Part shown: positions 34,579 through 43,834 of the stretch, piece after piece
Layout of the letters: each line of letters opens with the position of its first letter
Numbering within the stretch: position 1 is the stretch's first letter
NCBI RefSeq assembly: GCF_001042985.1
Contig: NZ_JYKY01000005.1
Location: 152,437-216,436, forward strand
Source of the DNA: Pseudomonas lundensis
Lineage (GTDB): Bacteria; Pseudomonadota; Gammaproteobacteria; Pseudomonadales; Pseudomonadaceae
Direction: 5' to 3'
Length of the DNA stretch: 64,000 nt
Translations under genes and position numbers: made by a program
The notes under the pieces: generated by a model
The model's database searches: none
What the model saw: only the letters and a program-made list of their open reading frames with translations
What the model was told of the DNA's origin: nothing

Positions 34579-35748
34579 TTACAGACCTGCTGCCGAGGCT
34601 TTGCTGATAAGCCAGTCCATCGACGGACCGCGGTCACTGCGCACTTCAACCGGGCGACCGGCCAGGGCGCTGTCCAGCGGGGCATCGGGCTTGATCTGTA
34701 CGCGGATGTCGGATGACAGGTCATCGCTGTTCAAGCTGGTGCTGCTGATGATTTTGCCGGTGCGCTGGTAGTCTTCACCCGCCACCTGGAAGTTCACGCG
34801 GGCACCCGGCAACACGTCGCCAAACTGGCGATAGCTGAAGCGAGCGGCAATGTTGGCTTCGCTGGTGCGCGGCACCAGTTTGAAAATCACGTCGCCTTTG
34901 CTGGCGTATTGGCCATTGGCAACCACTTGCTCGGCCACCACGCAATCACACGGCGAGGTCAGGGTGCCGGTCATTTGCTTGCCAAACAGGGTTTCGATAT
35001 TGGCCGGCTGCAACTGGTTTTCGTCCAGATGGCCTTTGAGCACGTCGAGCATGCTGGTGCTGAAGGTCGCAATTGGCGCGCCATTGGCCGCCAGGTTGTC
35101 GTCTTTGACCAGGCTTTGTACGGTGCCGTCGCGGGGCATGGTGATGTTCAGGCCGGGGACGCTGACCAGCGCCGACTGGGCGTGGGTGACGAAGTACACG
35201 CCGTACACCGATTTGACGATAAAACCGAATGCCACCAGCCCGACGACAAATACGCCGGCACTCAGCACCACGGCTTTCATGCGACCGAACGGGGTCATGC
35301 CGCTGCCGCCATCCTTGACCTTGCGCGCCTTGGTGAAGTTGTCGCGCTGCAAGGTGGCGAGTACTTCGCCCATGGTCACGATATCGCCGCTCAGGTGCGA
35401 GGTGATGAGGTGACGCAAGGTGGAAATGTCCTGTTGATCGAGGTTCTGGAACTGGCAACCGACGCGTCCGCTCTGGCGGTCAACGTTGCGTACCAGCAGC
35501 TCCACGTCCATCGCCAACCCCAGGTTGTCGATCACAAACTGCAAGCGGCCTTTGTGCACTTCGCCAACGGCCAAGGATTGGTTGGCGGCGTAAAAGCTCA
35601 GGCCTCCGGCCGACAGGTCAATGATGCTGACTTCCATCGGTGTGCGGTCTTTGCCGAAAAAGCGCAGCTTGGCCGGGATTTTGACCCGTGCGTGCTGACG
35701 CTGGGCTTCGGATTCGTGGACAACGTTGGTGTTTACTTGAGTGTTCAT
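34579..35748 (-). CDS. alg44: Alginate polymerisation regulator Alg44 (PilZ, c-di-GMP receptor)
   Basis: The 389-residue inner-membrane protein has an N-terminal PilZ domain with the c-di-GMP motifs RQHARVKIPAKLRF and DLSAGGLSF. One membrane helix follows (VVLSAGVFVVGLVAFGFIV), then a periplasmic HlyD-like domain (MPRDGTVQSLVKDDNLAANG). With Alg8 it forms the c-di-GMP-activated polymerase. The ATG at 35748 is chosen because the longer frame overlaps alg8 and is not conserved. Both PilZ arginines are present, so allosteric activation should be intact. Confidence 0.95.
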   Translation of the reverse strand: MNTQVNTNVVHESEAQRQHARVKIPAKLRFFGKDRTPMEVSIIDLSAGGLSFYAANQSLAVGEVHKGRLQFVIDNLGLAMDVELLVRNVDRQSGRVGCQFQNLDQQDISTLRHLITSHLSGDIVTMGEVLATLQRDNFTKARKVKDGGSGMTPFGRMKAVVLSAGVFVVGLVAFGFIVKSVYGVYFVTHAQSALVSVPGLNITMPRDGTVQSLVKDDNLAANGAPIATFSTSMLDVLKGHLDENQLQPANIETLFGKQMTGTLTSPCDCVVAEQVVANGQYASKGDVIFKLVPRTSEANIAARFSYRQFGDVLPGARVNFQVAGEDYQRTGKIISSTSLNSDDLSSDIRVQIKPDAPLDSALAGRPVEVRSDRGPSMDWLISKASAAGL

Positions 35749-35783
35749 AAGGTCTTGTTCCTGGTTAATTCGATCGGGTCGGG

Positions 35784-37265
35784 TCAGACCATCGTCAGCA
35801 GCACGGCAACAAAGATGCTGGCGGCCGAGAAGGTCATGGTCCGAGACGACCAGGTGTTGAACCAACGTTGAAAGCTGGCCAGATCACGGGTCAATTTGGT
35901 GTCCTGACGGGTCCAGGATTGTTGGTCGAGGCGGAAGAACACGTAGATCTTCACCAGCGCACCCACAATCTGGTTGTAATAAAGAATCAGCGGGTAAGCC
36001 GGGCCGATGCTGTGCCCGGAGCAGGCCAGCAACAGGGTCAAAATCAGGCGCGTGATGCCGATCCACAGCAGGTAGGCGATGAGGAACGTGATGCCGTATT
36101 TGGCGCTGGCAATCAGCGCGACGGTCAGGCCGAGCAACGAGGTCCACATCGAAATGCGCTGGTCGAACAGCACCACACTGGTGAACAGGCCGAGGCGCTT
36201 GACGCCCAGCCCCAGTGCCCGGGCGTTCTGCCGCAGGTTGTTGCCGTACCAGCGGAACATCAGTTTGCGGCTGGCCTTGATGAAGCTCTTTTCCGGCGGG
36301 TGTTCAACGGTGTGAATGGCCGCGTCCGGCACGTAGAACGTGTCGTAGCCCAGGCGCATCAGGCTGAACCAGCTGGACTTGTCGTCGCCGGTCAAAAACT
36401 TGAAACGGCCCAGACGCCAGTGCTGCAACGAGTCGCTTTCTACGTCGGCAATAAAGTCCGGGTCAGTGACCACGTTGGCGCGAAAGACCGACATCCGCCC
36501 GGTCATGGTCAGCACGCGTTTGGACAGGGCCATCGAGCACATGTTGATGTGGCGCTGGGCGAAGCGCAGCTTGTGCCATTCACTCATGATGTAACCGCCG
36601 CGCACTTCGCAGAACTCGTTGGTGGTCAGGCCGCCGACATTGCCGAACAACTGGAACCACGGCACGGTTTTGCGCACGACGCCGGGGGCGAGCACGGTGT
36701 CGCCGTCGATCACGGCCACCACGGCACGGCTGTCCGGCATGTGCCGCGAGATGGCGCGAAAACCAAAGGCCAGGCCGTCGCGCTTGCCGGTACCGGCAAT
36801 GCGTACGAAGTCGAGTTTGACGCGCTCTGGCGGGTTAAGGCGCTCCCACATGCTCTTGACCAGCAGCTCGTCGGACATTTCCACCAGCGAGCACACCACT
36901 GTGGTCGGCAGGCCGCATTCGATGGCTTCGCGAATGACCGAGCTGTAGACCTGCGCGGTGGTCAGCGCGTCGATACGAAAGCTGGTTACCATCAAAAACA
37001 CATGGGACGGGTCTGCCGCTTTGCCCAGCTTGCGCACTTTGCGTCGCAGGTGCGGATACACCACATATAAAAACAGCATGCCGCGCAGGAAGTGCGTGGC
37101 ACCCATTGAATAGCGCCAGATACCCACGGCGCCAATCAGGAAAATAAAGTTTTTCGACTCGGAGTCGAAGGTCGATGTCGGCAACGCCAGCGCGAGGCCC
37201 ATCAACAGCGTGAGGTAAAACAGCCAACCGGCGGCTTGGAGAAGGCCGTGTTTTAGCCTGAGCAT
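35784..37265 (-). CDS. alg8: Alginate polymerase Alg8 (family 2 glycosyltransferase)
   Basis: The 493-residue polymerase has N-terminal membrane helices and a GT2 core with the DxD-type AVIDGDTV, an acceptor aspartate region [14 protein letters not shown], and a QxxRW-like [14 protein letters not shown]. Further helices follow. It polymerises GDP-mannuronate into polymannuronate and moves the chain across the inner membrane. The start [13 protein letters not shown] matches the known N-terminus (494 residues in P. aeruginosa); the 34 upstream codons lie in repeat sequence. Confidence 0.96.
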   Translation of the reverse strand: MLRLKHGLLQAAGWLFYLTLLMGLALALPTSTFDSESKNFIFLIGAVGIWRYSMGATHFLRGMLFLYVVYPHLRRKVRKLGKAADPSHVFLMVTSFRIDALTTAQVYSSVIREAIECGLPTTVVCSLVEMSDELLVKSMWERLNPPERVKLDFVRIAGTGKRDGLAFGFRAISRHMPDSRAVVAVIDGDTVLAPGVVRKTVPWFQLFGNVGGLTTNEFCEVRGGYIMSEWHKLRFAQRHINMCSMALSKRVLTMTGRMSVFRANVVTDPDFIADVESDSLQHWRLGRFKFLTGDDKSSWFSLMRLGYDTFYVPDAAIHTVEHPPEKSFIKASRKLMFRWYGNNLRQNARALGLGVKRLGLFTSVVLFDQRISMWTSLLGLTVALIASAKYGITFLIAYLLWIGITRLILTLLLACSGHSIGPAYPLILYYNQIVGALVKIYVFFRLDQQSWTRQDTKLTRDLASFQRWFNTWSSRTMTFSAASIFVAVLLTMV

Positions 37266-37308
37266 AATGAGGTTCCGTTTGAGCATGGAGGCTGTGATGC
37301 GCAGAGCG

Positions 37309-37382
37309 TGTAGTCGCTGGCGCAGGCTGCGATCGTTCGAAGTGTCAAAGATCGCAGCCCGTTTCACTCGTCAGCGGCTACA
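37309..37382. repeat. Long nested inverted repeat between algD and alg8
   Basis: The outer arms TGTAGTCGCTG / CAGCGGCTACA and inner arms GGCTGCGATC / GATCGCAGCC (37325-37334 and 37350-37359) form a long hairpin of a dispersed Pseudomonas repeat type. It fills most of the 126-bp gap between the first two alginate genes. Confidence 0.75.
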
Positions 37383-37391
37383 GCGCTGTTG

Positions 37392-38708
37392 TTACCAGCA
37401 AATGCCTTCGGTACGGCCGACGGTGCAGGTGGCTTTGGACATGAAGCCCACCAGGTCGATGACCTGTTTGCCCTGTGGCGCGGTTTCGGCCAGCGCACGG
37501 AACTTCTCATCGCGGTTGCCCAGGATGATCACGTCGCTGTTGTTGATTACGGAGTCGAAGTCCGAGTTGAGCAGGGACGACACGTGGGGGATTTTGGATT
37601 CGATGTAGTCTTTGTTCGAACCGTGGACGCGGGCGTATTCGACGTTGGTGTCGTAGATGCTCAGGTCAAAGCCCTTGCCGATCAGCATTTCGGCCAGTTC
37701 TACCAGTGGGCTTTCGCGCAGGTCGTCAGTACCGGCCTTGAAGCTCAGGCCCAGCAGGGCAACTTTGCGCTTGTCGTGGCTGGCGACGATGTCGAATGCG
37801 TTTTGCACTTGCGACACGTTGCTGCGCATCAGCGAGTTGAGCAGCGGCGCTTCCACGTCCAGCGAGCTGGCACGGTAGGTCAGGGCGCGCACGTCTTTTG
37901 GCAGGCACGAGCCGCCGAACGCAAAACCCGGACGCATGTAGTACTGCGACAGGTTCAGGGTTTTGTCCTGACACACCACGTCCATCACTTCTCGGCCATC
38001 GACGCCGACAGCTTTGGCGATGTTGCCGATTTCGTTGGCGAAGGTGACTTTGGTGGCGTGCCACACGTTGCAGGTGTACTTGATCATCTCGGCGACTTCG
38101 ATGTCCTTGCGGATGATCGGGGCGTCGAGTTCTTCGTACAGCGATTGCAGCACGTCACCGGAGGCTTTATCGAACTCGCCGATAACAGTCATTGGCGGCT
38201 GGTCGTAGTCGGCAATCGCGGTGCTTTCGCGCAGGAATTCCGGGTTGACCGCGACGCCGAAGTCGACGCCGGCCTTTTTACCCGAGCACTCTTCGAGGAT
38301 CGGGATGACCACATTTTTCACGGTGCCCGGCAGCACGGTGCTGCGTACCACGATGGTGTGGCGCGATGTCTTGTCGCGCAGCACGGCACCGATTTCGCGG
38401 CACACGGCTTCGATGTAATTGAGCTCCAGGTCGCCGTTTTTCTTGCTCGGGGTGCCGACACAGATCATCGACAGGTCGCTTTCGCGGATAGCCGAAGCAA
38501 AGTTGGTGGTGCCGCGCAGACGGCCATTCTGGATGCCCTGGGCGAGCAACTCGCCAAGGCCCGGTTCAACGATGGGCGATTTGCCGAGGTTGATCAGGTC
38601 GATTTTGTCCTGAGAGATATCTACGCCGATCACTTCGTGACCACGGGCGGACAAACAACCGGCGCACACGGCGCCAACGTAACCCAAACCAAATATGCTG
38701 ATGCGCAT
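37392..38708 (-). CDS. algD: GDP-mannose 6-dehydrogenase
   Basis: The 438-residue enzyme oxidises GDP-mannose to GDP-mannuronate, the committed alginate step. The N-terminal Rossmann motif is ISIFGLGYVGAVCAG. The catalytic cysteine is in FAFGGSCLPKDVRAL (about residue 268), and the lysine/asparagine region is EMIKYTCNVWHATKV. The C-terminal UDP/GDP-sugar dehydrogenase domain starts near ALLGLSFKAGTDDLRESP. It heads the operon behind a leader of several hundred bases and is the main transcriptional control point. Confidence 0.97.
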   Translation of the reverse strand: MRISIFGLGYVGAVCAGCLSARGHEVIGVDISQDKIDLINLGKSPIVEPGLGELLAQGIQNGRLRGTTNFASAIRESDLSMICVGTPSKKNGDLELNYIEAVCREIGAVLRDKTSRHTIVVRSTVLPGTVKNVVIPILEECSGKKAGVDFGVAVNPEFLRESTAIADYDQPPMTVIGEFDKASGDVLQSLYEELDAPIIRKDIEVAEMIKYTCNVWHATKVTFANEIGNIAKAVGVDGREVMDVVCQDKTLNLSQYYMRPGFAFGGSCLPKDVRALTYRASSLDVEAPLLNSLMRSNVSQVQNAFDIVASHDKRKVALLGLSFKAGTDDLRESPLVELAEMLIGKGFDLSIYDTNVEYARVHGSNKDYIESKIPHVSSLLNSDFDSVINNSDVIILGNRDEKFRALAETAPQGKQVIDLVGFMSKATCTVGRTEGICW

Positions 38709-39070
38709 CGCAATTACCTCTGTCTTGTATAGGCCAATTAATGGCCGGACTTAAAGTGTGGGCGCACTTGGAACTACGGCACATAAAAGCCGTAACGCCG
38801 GGTGCAGGCATCGTTAAGTTTTAAGTTGTTGGAAGTTGCACCTTTAATGTGCAACTCATCACTATCAGTAAGGCATGTCAGATGATGGGGACGGCCTTGG
38901 GTGGGCGCCTGGCGCCGCGCTCTCTCTTATTTTTAGCCTTTGAAAACAAAGGGTTATAGCTATGTTTCAGTCACCTTTGTTTTGGCTTTTTAACAACCGA
39001 TAACACCAGGGAGTTGGTCTTATCTGTGTAAGTGATATCTCACAAGCTCTGTAAGAATCGTTACGGGTTG

Positions 39071-39097
39071 TATGAGCGGAGGTATCGGACATAGTTC
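39071..39097 (-). promoter_or_regulatory. Candidate AlgU (sigma-22) promoter of algD
   Basis: Read on the minus strand, GAACTA (39097-39092), a 16-base spacer and TCATA (39075-39071) match the AlgU consensus GAACTT-N16/17-TCTGA at most positions. A transcript starting near 39065 would have a leader of about 357 nt, close to the 367 nt known for P. aeruginosa algD. Confidence 0.5.
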
Positions 39098-39101
39098 CGG
39101 G

Positions 39102-39110
39102 CCGTTCATC
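39102..39110 (+). promoter_or_regulatory. AlgR-like box
   Basis: CCGTTCATC matches eight of nine bases of the AlgR box CCGTTCGTC. Relative to the candidate algD start it lies at about -37 to -45, near where the weaker third AlgR site (RB3) lies in P. aeruginosa. Confidence 0.45.
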
Positions 39111-39221
39111 CCGTTTTCGACGAAATTTAACAAAATGAAAAATGATGGCACTGGTTCCATATTGATAGCACTTCAGGTTTTACCCTTTAGTTATAGGGTG
39201 TTGATCAGAGGGGATAGTTAA

Positions 39222-39257
39222 GTGCCACTATGGATAAATAAATTAGGTGCCACTATG
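39222..39257. repeat. Short direct repeat GTGCCACTATG
   Basis: GTGCCACTATG occurs at 39222-39232 and 39247-39257, 25 bases apart, in an A+T-rich stretch upstream of the algD promoter candidate. Meaning unknown. Confidence 0.4.
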
Positions 39258-39372
39258 AAAAAAAGTCACATCTGTCGAGTGAATTTAAGTTCATGGATAT
39301 TTCAAGACATATTTTTGGCGTCAAATATTTGGCTTTTAGGGGTGAGGTGTGAAAGGGGTCACACGCAGGTGA

Positions 39373-39395
39373 GCTCCCCGTTCAGGCCGGGGAGC
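39373..39395. terminator. Hairpin beyond yaaA, weak terminator candidate
   Basis: GCTCCCCG / CGGGGAGC form an eight-base stem 17 bases past the yaaA stop. No T-run follows on the minus strand, so termination is uncertain. Confidence 0.4.
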
Positions 39396-39411
39396 GTCAA
39401 AAAGGCGGGGG

Positions 39412-40191
39412 TTATTCGGGGGCGTGGTCGCGCAAAAAGACCAGCGAATCCGGTTTGGATTGCTCGGCGCTGTAGTAGTAACCCTGAGCATCGAACTGCT
39501 TGAGCTGTTCAGGGGTGTTGATGCGTTCCTTGATCACGAAACGGCTCATCATGCCGCGGGCTTTTTTGGCATAAAAGCTGATGATTTTGTGCTGCCCGTT
39601 TTTCAGGTCCTTGAATTCGGTGTTGATGATGCGCGCGTTCAGGGCTGATTTCTTGACCGCCGAAAAGTACTCGTTGGACGCCAGGTTGAGCAGCACATCA
39701 TCGCCCTGGGCGGCCAGTGCTTCGTTGAGCCACTCGCTGATGCGCGTGCCCCAGAAGGCGTACAGGTCTTTGCCCCGCGGGTTGGCCAGTTTGGTGCCCA
39801 TCTCCAGGCGATACGGCATCATCAGGTCCAGCGGGCGCAGCAGCCCGTATAGCCCTGAAAGCATGCGCAGATGGGTTTGCGCGTAATCAAAATCCGCCTC
39901 GCTGAAATCCACGGCATTGAGGCCGGTGTACACATCGCCCTTGAATGCCAGCAACGCTTGTTTGGCGTTTTCAGGGGTGAAAGCAGGTGTCCAACTGCCG
40001 AAGCGCGCGGCATTCAGGCCGGACAGCTTGTCGGACAGGTGCATCAGCTCGCCAATCTGCTGCGGGCTCAGTTCGCGCAGTTGGCCGATCAACGCCTGTG
40101 AATGATCCAGGTAGTGCGGCTGGGTAAAGCGCTGGGTGGCCGGCGGCGTCTCATAGTCGAGGGTTTTAGCGGGTGAAATCACCATCAGCAT
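39412..40191 (-). CDS. yaaA: Peroxide stress protein YaaA (DUF328/UPF0246)
   Basis: The 259-residue protein has the family signature start [14 protein letters not shown], then [33 protein letters not shown] and [22 protein letters not shown], and the C-terminal [15 protein letters not shown]. YaaA of E. coli limits free iron and DNA damage during peroxide stress and has a DNA-binding helix-hairpin-helix. The ATG at 40191 has AGGAG eight bases upstream. Length is the family's usual. It is the gene just upstream of the algD promoter region. Confidence 0.93.
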   Translation of the reverse strand: MLMVISPAKTLDYETPPATQRFTQPHYLDHSQALIGQLRELSPQQIGELMHLSDKLSGLNAARFGSWTPAFTPENAKQALLAFKGDVYTGLNAVDFSEADFDYAQTHLRMLSGLYGLLRPLDLMMPYRLEMGTKLANPRGKDLYAFWGTRISEWLNEALAAQGDDVLLNLASNEYFSAVKKSALNARIINTEFKDLKNGQHKIISFYAKKARGMMSRFVIKERINTPEQLKQFDAQGYYYSAEQSKPDSLVFLRDHAPE

Positions 40192-40398
40192 GGGGTCGTC
40201 TCCTTTAAGCGTCGGGGGATTCTAGGGGGTTGGGCGGTTTGACTCCACCTATGACGCCGATAGAACGCACAGGCTGCTGATGAAAGGGGCGGGGTGGAAT
40301 CTGGCAGGGTCTGCATGCGAGGACAGCGACGGAGTATCAAAAGGCATTTGTTGGGCAGCAGGTTATAGTGCGCACAGTTTTTACAGGGAGATTGATTC

Positions 40399-41523
40399 GT
40401 GCGTATTGCTCTTTTCTTGTCGGCCTGGCTGGTGTGCCTGAGCACGGTGGCGGCGCCCAATGAGCCCGCAACGCTGGATCGCAGCACGTGGCCAGAGCCG
40501 TTAATCAGCCCGGCTCTGTTCGATGTGGCCTCGCGGGCAGAAATCCTCACCTTCGCCCATGCCCTGTTAACCAGTGAAGCGCTGGACGAAGCTGCGCTCA
40601 GTCAGCGTCTGGGGTTGAAGATCATCAACATGGATGCGATTGATACGGTCCGTCAGCGCCTGTGGCTACGGCTGTTGGCCAACTACAACCTTGCCCAGCA
40701 GAGCTGCGATCAGGACGCATCGTTCTGTTATTACGTCGACGGGATGGACAGCCTGCGCGAGCAAGCGGGCAAGTTCGAGATCGCCGAAGACTCGTTCTAC
40801 GTGAACTGGGCCGAGCCGAGCGCCACGTTTCATCGTCACTACCTGGACGAGCTGTTACGGCTCGCCGCGCTGTTCCCGCAGACCGGCAGTGAGATCGCTC
40901 TCTACGGTGAGCATGAGTTCAATGGCGAGGCGATGAATGACCGGCTGTTCATGCTGTCCTTCGACAGCGGCCCCACCCAACTGCCCGGCACCACGGACTG
41001 GCTCACCGACTACCTGCGCAAACAATCCCTGAGCGCGACGTTTTTTGTCTTGGGCAACAGCGTGCAGACACGGTTGAACAAGCAGTCCGAGCAGCAGTTG
41101 CAGGCGCTCTATAAAGGGCAGTGCGTTGGCGTTCAGGGGTGGGAGTACCGTTCGCACAGCCATTGGAACTATTGGCAAGATTCAATCCTGCGCAGCACAG
41201 CGTTGGTCAAGCGGGCCATTCCCGACAGTTACGTGCCTTTATTCCGCCCGCCGTATGGGCACCGTCGTGAAGACAGCGGGCTTTTTTTTCAATCCCAGGG
41301 GCTGCGTGTGGCGCTGTGGGATATCGATTCGCAGGACATGGCGTCCAGTTTGAGTGCCGAGCAATCGGCGCAGCGGGTACTGAGCCTGATGTTGCTCTGG
41401 CGTCATGGGGTGGTTGCCTTCCATGACACTCAAAACAAAGTGCGTACCGCGTTGCCCTGGCTGATGAAAGCCACGGCCCAGAGCGGCATTGGTTGGGAGG
41501 AGTGTGCGGCCTTCGGCAAATAA
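40399..41523 (+). CDS. NodB-like polysaccharide deacetylase-family protein with altered metal site
   Basis: The 374-residue secreted protein has a signal peptide ending LSTVAAP and starts at a GTG with CAGGGAG upstream. The NodB fold lies in about residues 190-370. The usual TFDDGP is SFDSGP (second Asp replaced by Ser), and the H-S/T-x-x-H-P motif reads HSHWNY (second His replaced by Asn). RPPYG, WDIDSQD and AFHD are kept. The N-terminal 190 residues have no family I recognise. Deacetylase activity is doubtful; it could be a binding protein or a deacetylase using a different metal geometry. Confidence 0.7.
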   Translation: MRIALFLSAWLVCLSTVAAPNEPATLDRSTWPEPLISPALFDVASRAEILTFAHALLTSEALDEAALSQRLGLKIINMDAIDTVRQRLWLRLLANYNLAQQSCDQDASFCYYVDGMDSLREQAGKFEIAEDSFYVNWAEPSATFHRHYLDELLRLAALFPQTGSEIALYGEHEFNGEAMNDRLFMLSFDSGPTQLPGTTDWLTDYLRKQSLSATFFVLGNSVQTRLNKQSEQQLQALYKGQCVGVQGWEYRSHSHWNYWQDSILRSTALVKRAIPDSYVPLFRPPYGHRREDSGLFFQSQGLRVALWDIDSQDMASSLSAEQSAQRVLSLMLLWRHGVVAFHDTQNKVRTALPWLMKATAQSGIGWEECAAFGK

Positions 41524-41533
41524 CAGCCGCAGG

Positions 41534-41557
41534 AAAAGCCCGCCGGTCAAGGCGGGC
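41534..41557 (-). terminator. Rho-independent terminator of the 41565 gene
   Basis: On the minus strand GCCCGCC-TTGACC-GGCGGGC is followed by TTTTCC. It begins seven bases beyond the stop and lies between convergent genes. Confidence 0.75.
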
Positions 41558-41564
41558 GGTGAGC

Positions 41565-41885
41565 TTACAAAAGGTGCAATGCCACGTCGCTGCCAACGCG
41601 CAGGTATTCGACTTGAGCGATGAGGGCGTCTTTGACAATGGCCTCGCCGGTGTCCGTCAATTTGGCTTTTTTGGCGTCGATGACCGACAACTGCAGCAAT
41701 TGCATGGCCACATCCATCGCTTTTTGAAAGGCCGTGATGTTGTTGTGCAGGCCAAATTCGCGAATGACCGCATCCATACGCTCATCGGCATTGTCACGAA
41801 GTTGTTGGAATTCGGTGATAGACGCACTGCCGTCCTTGTAAATCTCCAGCAGCATCTGTTCCAGGGTTTTGGAAATAGGGGTCAT
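41565..41885 (-). CDS. Small helical protein of unknown function
   Basis: The 106-residue protein is predicted to be nearly all alpha-helical and has no signal peptide or cysteine (TPISKTLEQMLLEIYKDGSA, FQKAMDVAMQLLQLSV). It is followed by a clear terminator, and codon use looks like real coding. I do not recognise a family; a conserved Pseudomonas hypothetical protein is likely. Confidence 0.6.
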   Translation of the reverse strand: MTPISKTLEQMLLEIYKDGSASITEFQQLRDNADERMDAVIREFGLHNNITAFQKAMDVAMQLLQLSVIDAKKAKLTDTGEAIVKDALIAQVEYLRVGSDVALHLL

Positions 41886-42347
41886 ACAACGTCCTTTGGC
41901 TTTAGCAGTAAGTGGGCGCCGGTCTGAATCAGCCCGTGCGCAACGAAGCTTAGTGCTGCCAAAAAGAAGGGCGGGTAGGCGTCCTCGCTGCTGTGTGTAA
42001 GAGCGGTCCGGCCGTTTGGGGGGAGGATTCGAATCAGGCGTTGTGGTGCCCGAAACAGGCGAATGTGGGTCCTGAAATGAGCCCGTGCTGTTTCAGGTAA
42101 TTACTAAGCCTAGTAGCGGTTTGGCATTGCGCCAAGGGCTATTCGTCTTTCTGAAAAAAATAGTGCCCGGCCGCGAAAAAGACTTTTTCTTGTCACACTT
42201 TTTGGAGTATTACGAAGACAGACCGCCGAAACCTGCCACACAGGTGGCGTCTTTCAGGACACCACGGGGCAGGTGATCAGGCCGTCATATCGAGGCGCAG
42301 CACTGTTGAGGTATTGCGTCGAATGGCTCCCACAAAGGTGACCGAGT
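41886..42347. other. 462-bp gap upstream of phoH-like gene
   Basis: No gene is supported. The gap should contain promoters for the two divergent genes. I see only a small GCCAC / GTGGC hairpin at 42235-42248 and short A/T runs around 42150-42210, none decisive. Confidence 0.5.
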
Positions 42348-43742
42348 ATGGATGATCACGGACGCACGCCTTCCTCCAACCAGCCAATCCTTTATGTACT
42401 CGATACCAATGTTCTGATTCACGATCCCAACGCCCTGCTCAACTTCGAGGAACACCACGTCGCGATCCCGATGACGGTGCTCGAAGAGCTCGACAAACTC
42501 AAAACCGGCAAATTACTGGTGGCAGCAGAATGCCGTCAGGCCATCCGTTTGATTGATCAGGTGCTGGGTGTGGCTTCGCCCGAAGACGTTGAAAAGGGCG
42601 TGCCCATCGAGCGCGGCAAAAGCGGCCCCAAAGGCTTTCTGTCGATCCTGATGAACAAGCGCAGAGAACCCAATGCGCTGCTGCCTGAAACCCTTAACGA
42701 CAACATCATCATCAACCAGTTGATTGATTTGCACGCCCGCTCGCCCGAGATTCAGGTGGTGCTGGTAACCAAAGACATCAACATGCGCCTCAAGGCCCGG
42801 GCCTGCGGGATTGAGTCCGAGGATTACAGCACCGATCAGTTGGTGGACGACGTGTCGATGCTGTCACGCGGCTATCACACCATGACCGGTTCGTTCTGGG
42901 ACCGCGTCAGCAAGGTAGAAACCCGTCAGGGGCACGGCAGCACGTGGCACCAGGTGCAACTGATCGAAAACCTGCCCTCGGTTCACATCAACGAATTCAT
43001 CATCGACGAACAGGGCTTCGTGGGCTGGATCAAGGAGGTGCGCAAGGACCACCTGCTGATTCTCGACATGCACCAGGAGCCCTTGCTTCATCAGGAAGCC
43101 TGGGGTCTCAAGCCGCGTGACATTTACCAGGGGCTGGCGCTGTATGCCCTGCTTGATCCGGACATCCATCTGGTCAACCTCTCGGGCGCCGCGGGTTCGG
43201 GCAAAACCATCCTCGCGCTGGCCGCAGCCATTGAGCAAACCATGGTCAGCAAGCGTTACCGGCGGATCATTTGTACCCGCAGCGTGCAAGGGCTGGACCA
43301 GGAGATCGGCTTCTTGCCCGGCACCGAGGCCGAGAAAATGGAGCCGTGGCTGGGGGCGATCACCGACAACCTGGAAGCGCTGCACATGGACGATGAAAGC
43401 ACCCACGGCAGCGTGGACTACATCCTGAGCAAGGTGCCGTTGCAGTTTAAATCCCTGAACTACATCCGGGGCCGCAGCTTCCAGCAAAGCCTGATCTTGA
43501 TCGACGAATGTCAAAACCTGACCCCGCATCAGATGAAAACCATCATCACCCGTGCGGGCGCGGGGTCCAAAGTGGTGTGCCTGGGCAACCTGGCGCAGAT
43601 TGATACGCCTTACCTGTCGGCCACCAGTTCGGGCCTGACTTACCTGACGGAGCGTTTCAAAGACTTCCCGAACGGTGTCCATATTGCCCTGCAAGGGGTG
43701 CCTCGTTCGATACTTGCCGAGTACGCCGAATCGCACCTGTAA
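42348..43742 (+). CDS. PIN-PhoH ATPase (PhoH2-type)
   Basis: The 464-residue protein has an N-terminal PIN nuclease domain (YVLDTNVLIHDPNALLNFEE at 15-34, acidic ELDKLK and VTKDINMRLKA). A C-terminal PhoH ATPase follows, with Walker A LSGAAGSGKTILALAAA (about 280) and Walker B LILIDECQNLT. PhoH2 proteins of this layout unwind and cleave RNA with ATP. The key PIN aspartates and the Walker residues are all present. A strong terminator follows, so it is probably monocistronic. Confidence 0.92.
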   Translation: MDDHGRTPSSNQPILYVLDTNVLIHDPNALLNFEEHHVAIPMTVLEELDKLKTGKLLVAAECRQAIRLIDQVLGVASPEDVEKGVPIERGKSGPKGFLSILMNKRREPNALLPETLNDNIIINQLIDLHARSPEIQVVLVTKDINMRLKARACGIESEDYSTDQLVDDVSMLSRGYHTMTGSFWDRVSKVETRQGHGSTWHQVQLIENLPSVHINEFIIDEQGFVGWIKEVRKDHLLILDMHQEPLLHQEAWGLKPRDIYQGLALYALLDPDIHLVNLSGAAGSGKTILALAAAIEQTMVSKRYRRIICTRSVQGLDQEIGFLPGTEAEKMEPWLGAITDNLEALHMDDESTHGSVDYILSKVPLQFKSLNYIRGRSFQQSLILIDECQNLTPHQMKTIITRAGAGSKVVCLGNLAQIDTPYLSATSSGLTYLTERFKDFPNGVHIALQGVPRSILAEYAESHL

Positions 43743-43765
43743 ACCTGTCATTTCACTCCAGATCC

Positions 43766-43792
43766 GGGCGGCCATGAGCCGCCCTTTTTTTT
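43766..43792 (+). terminator. Rho-independent terminator after phoH-like gene
   Basis: GGGCGGC-CATGA-GCCGCCC is followed by eight T residues and begins 23 bases past the stop codon. Confidence 0.95.
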
Positions 43793-43834
43793 GGCAAAAC
43801 GTGCCCTGAAACGCCGTGGCTGAAAAGGGCCAAC

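Larger units (their letters stand above)
38709..39411. promoter_or_regulatory. algD upstream regulatory region
   Basis: This 703-bp gap separates algD from yaaA, transcribed the same way. It is clearly more A+T-rich than its surroundings, especially 38930-39010 and 39120-39340. It contains a candidate AlgU promoter, an AlgR-like box, a short direct repeat and a hairpin near yaaA (listed separately). A long algD leader is known from P. aeruginosa. I see no convincing gene here. Confidence 0.7.

Noticed and set aside
38811..38838. CAACTT and downstream A/T sequence as the algD promoter
   Set aside because: The -10 region (TAACGA) fits AlgU poorly and the leader would be only about 100 nt; the 39071-39097 candidate fits better.
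39222..39503. A 93-codon plus-strand frame upstream of algD running into yaaA
   Set aside because: It lies in the A+T-rich regulatory region, has no clear ribosome site and its end is antisense to yaaA.
42085..42276. A 63-codon frame before the phoH-like gene
   Set aside because: No ribosome site, odd composition and no family; it is more likely part of the promoter gap.
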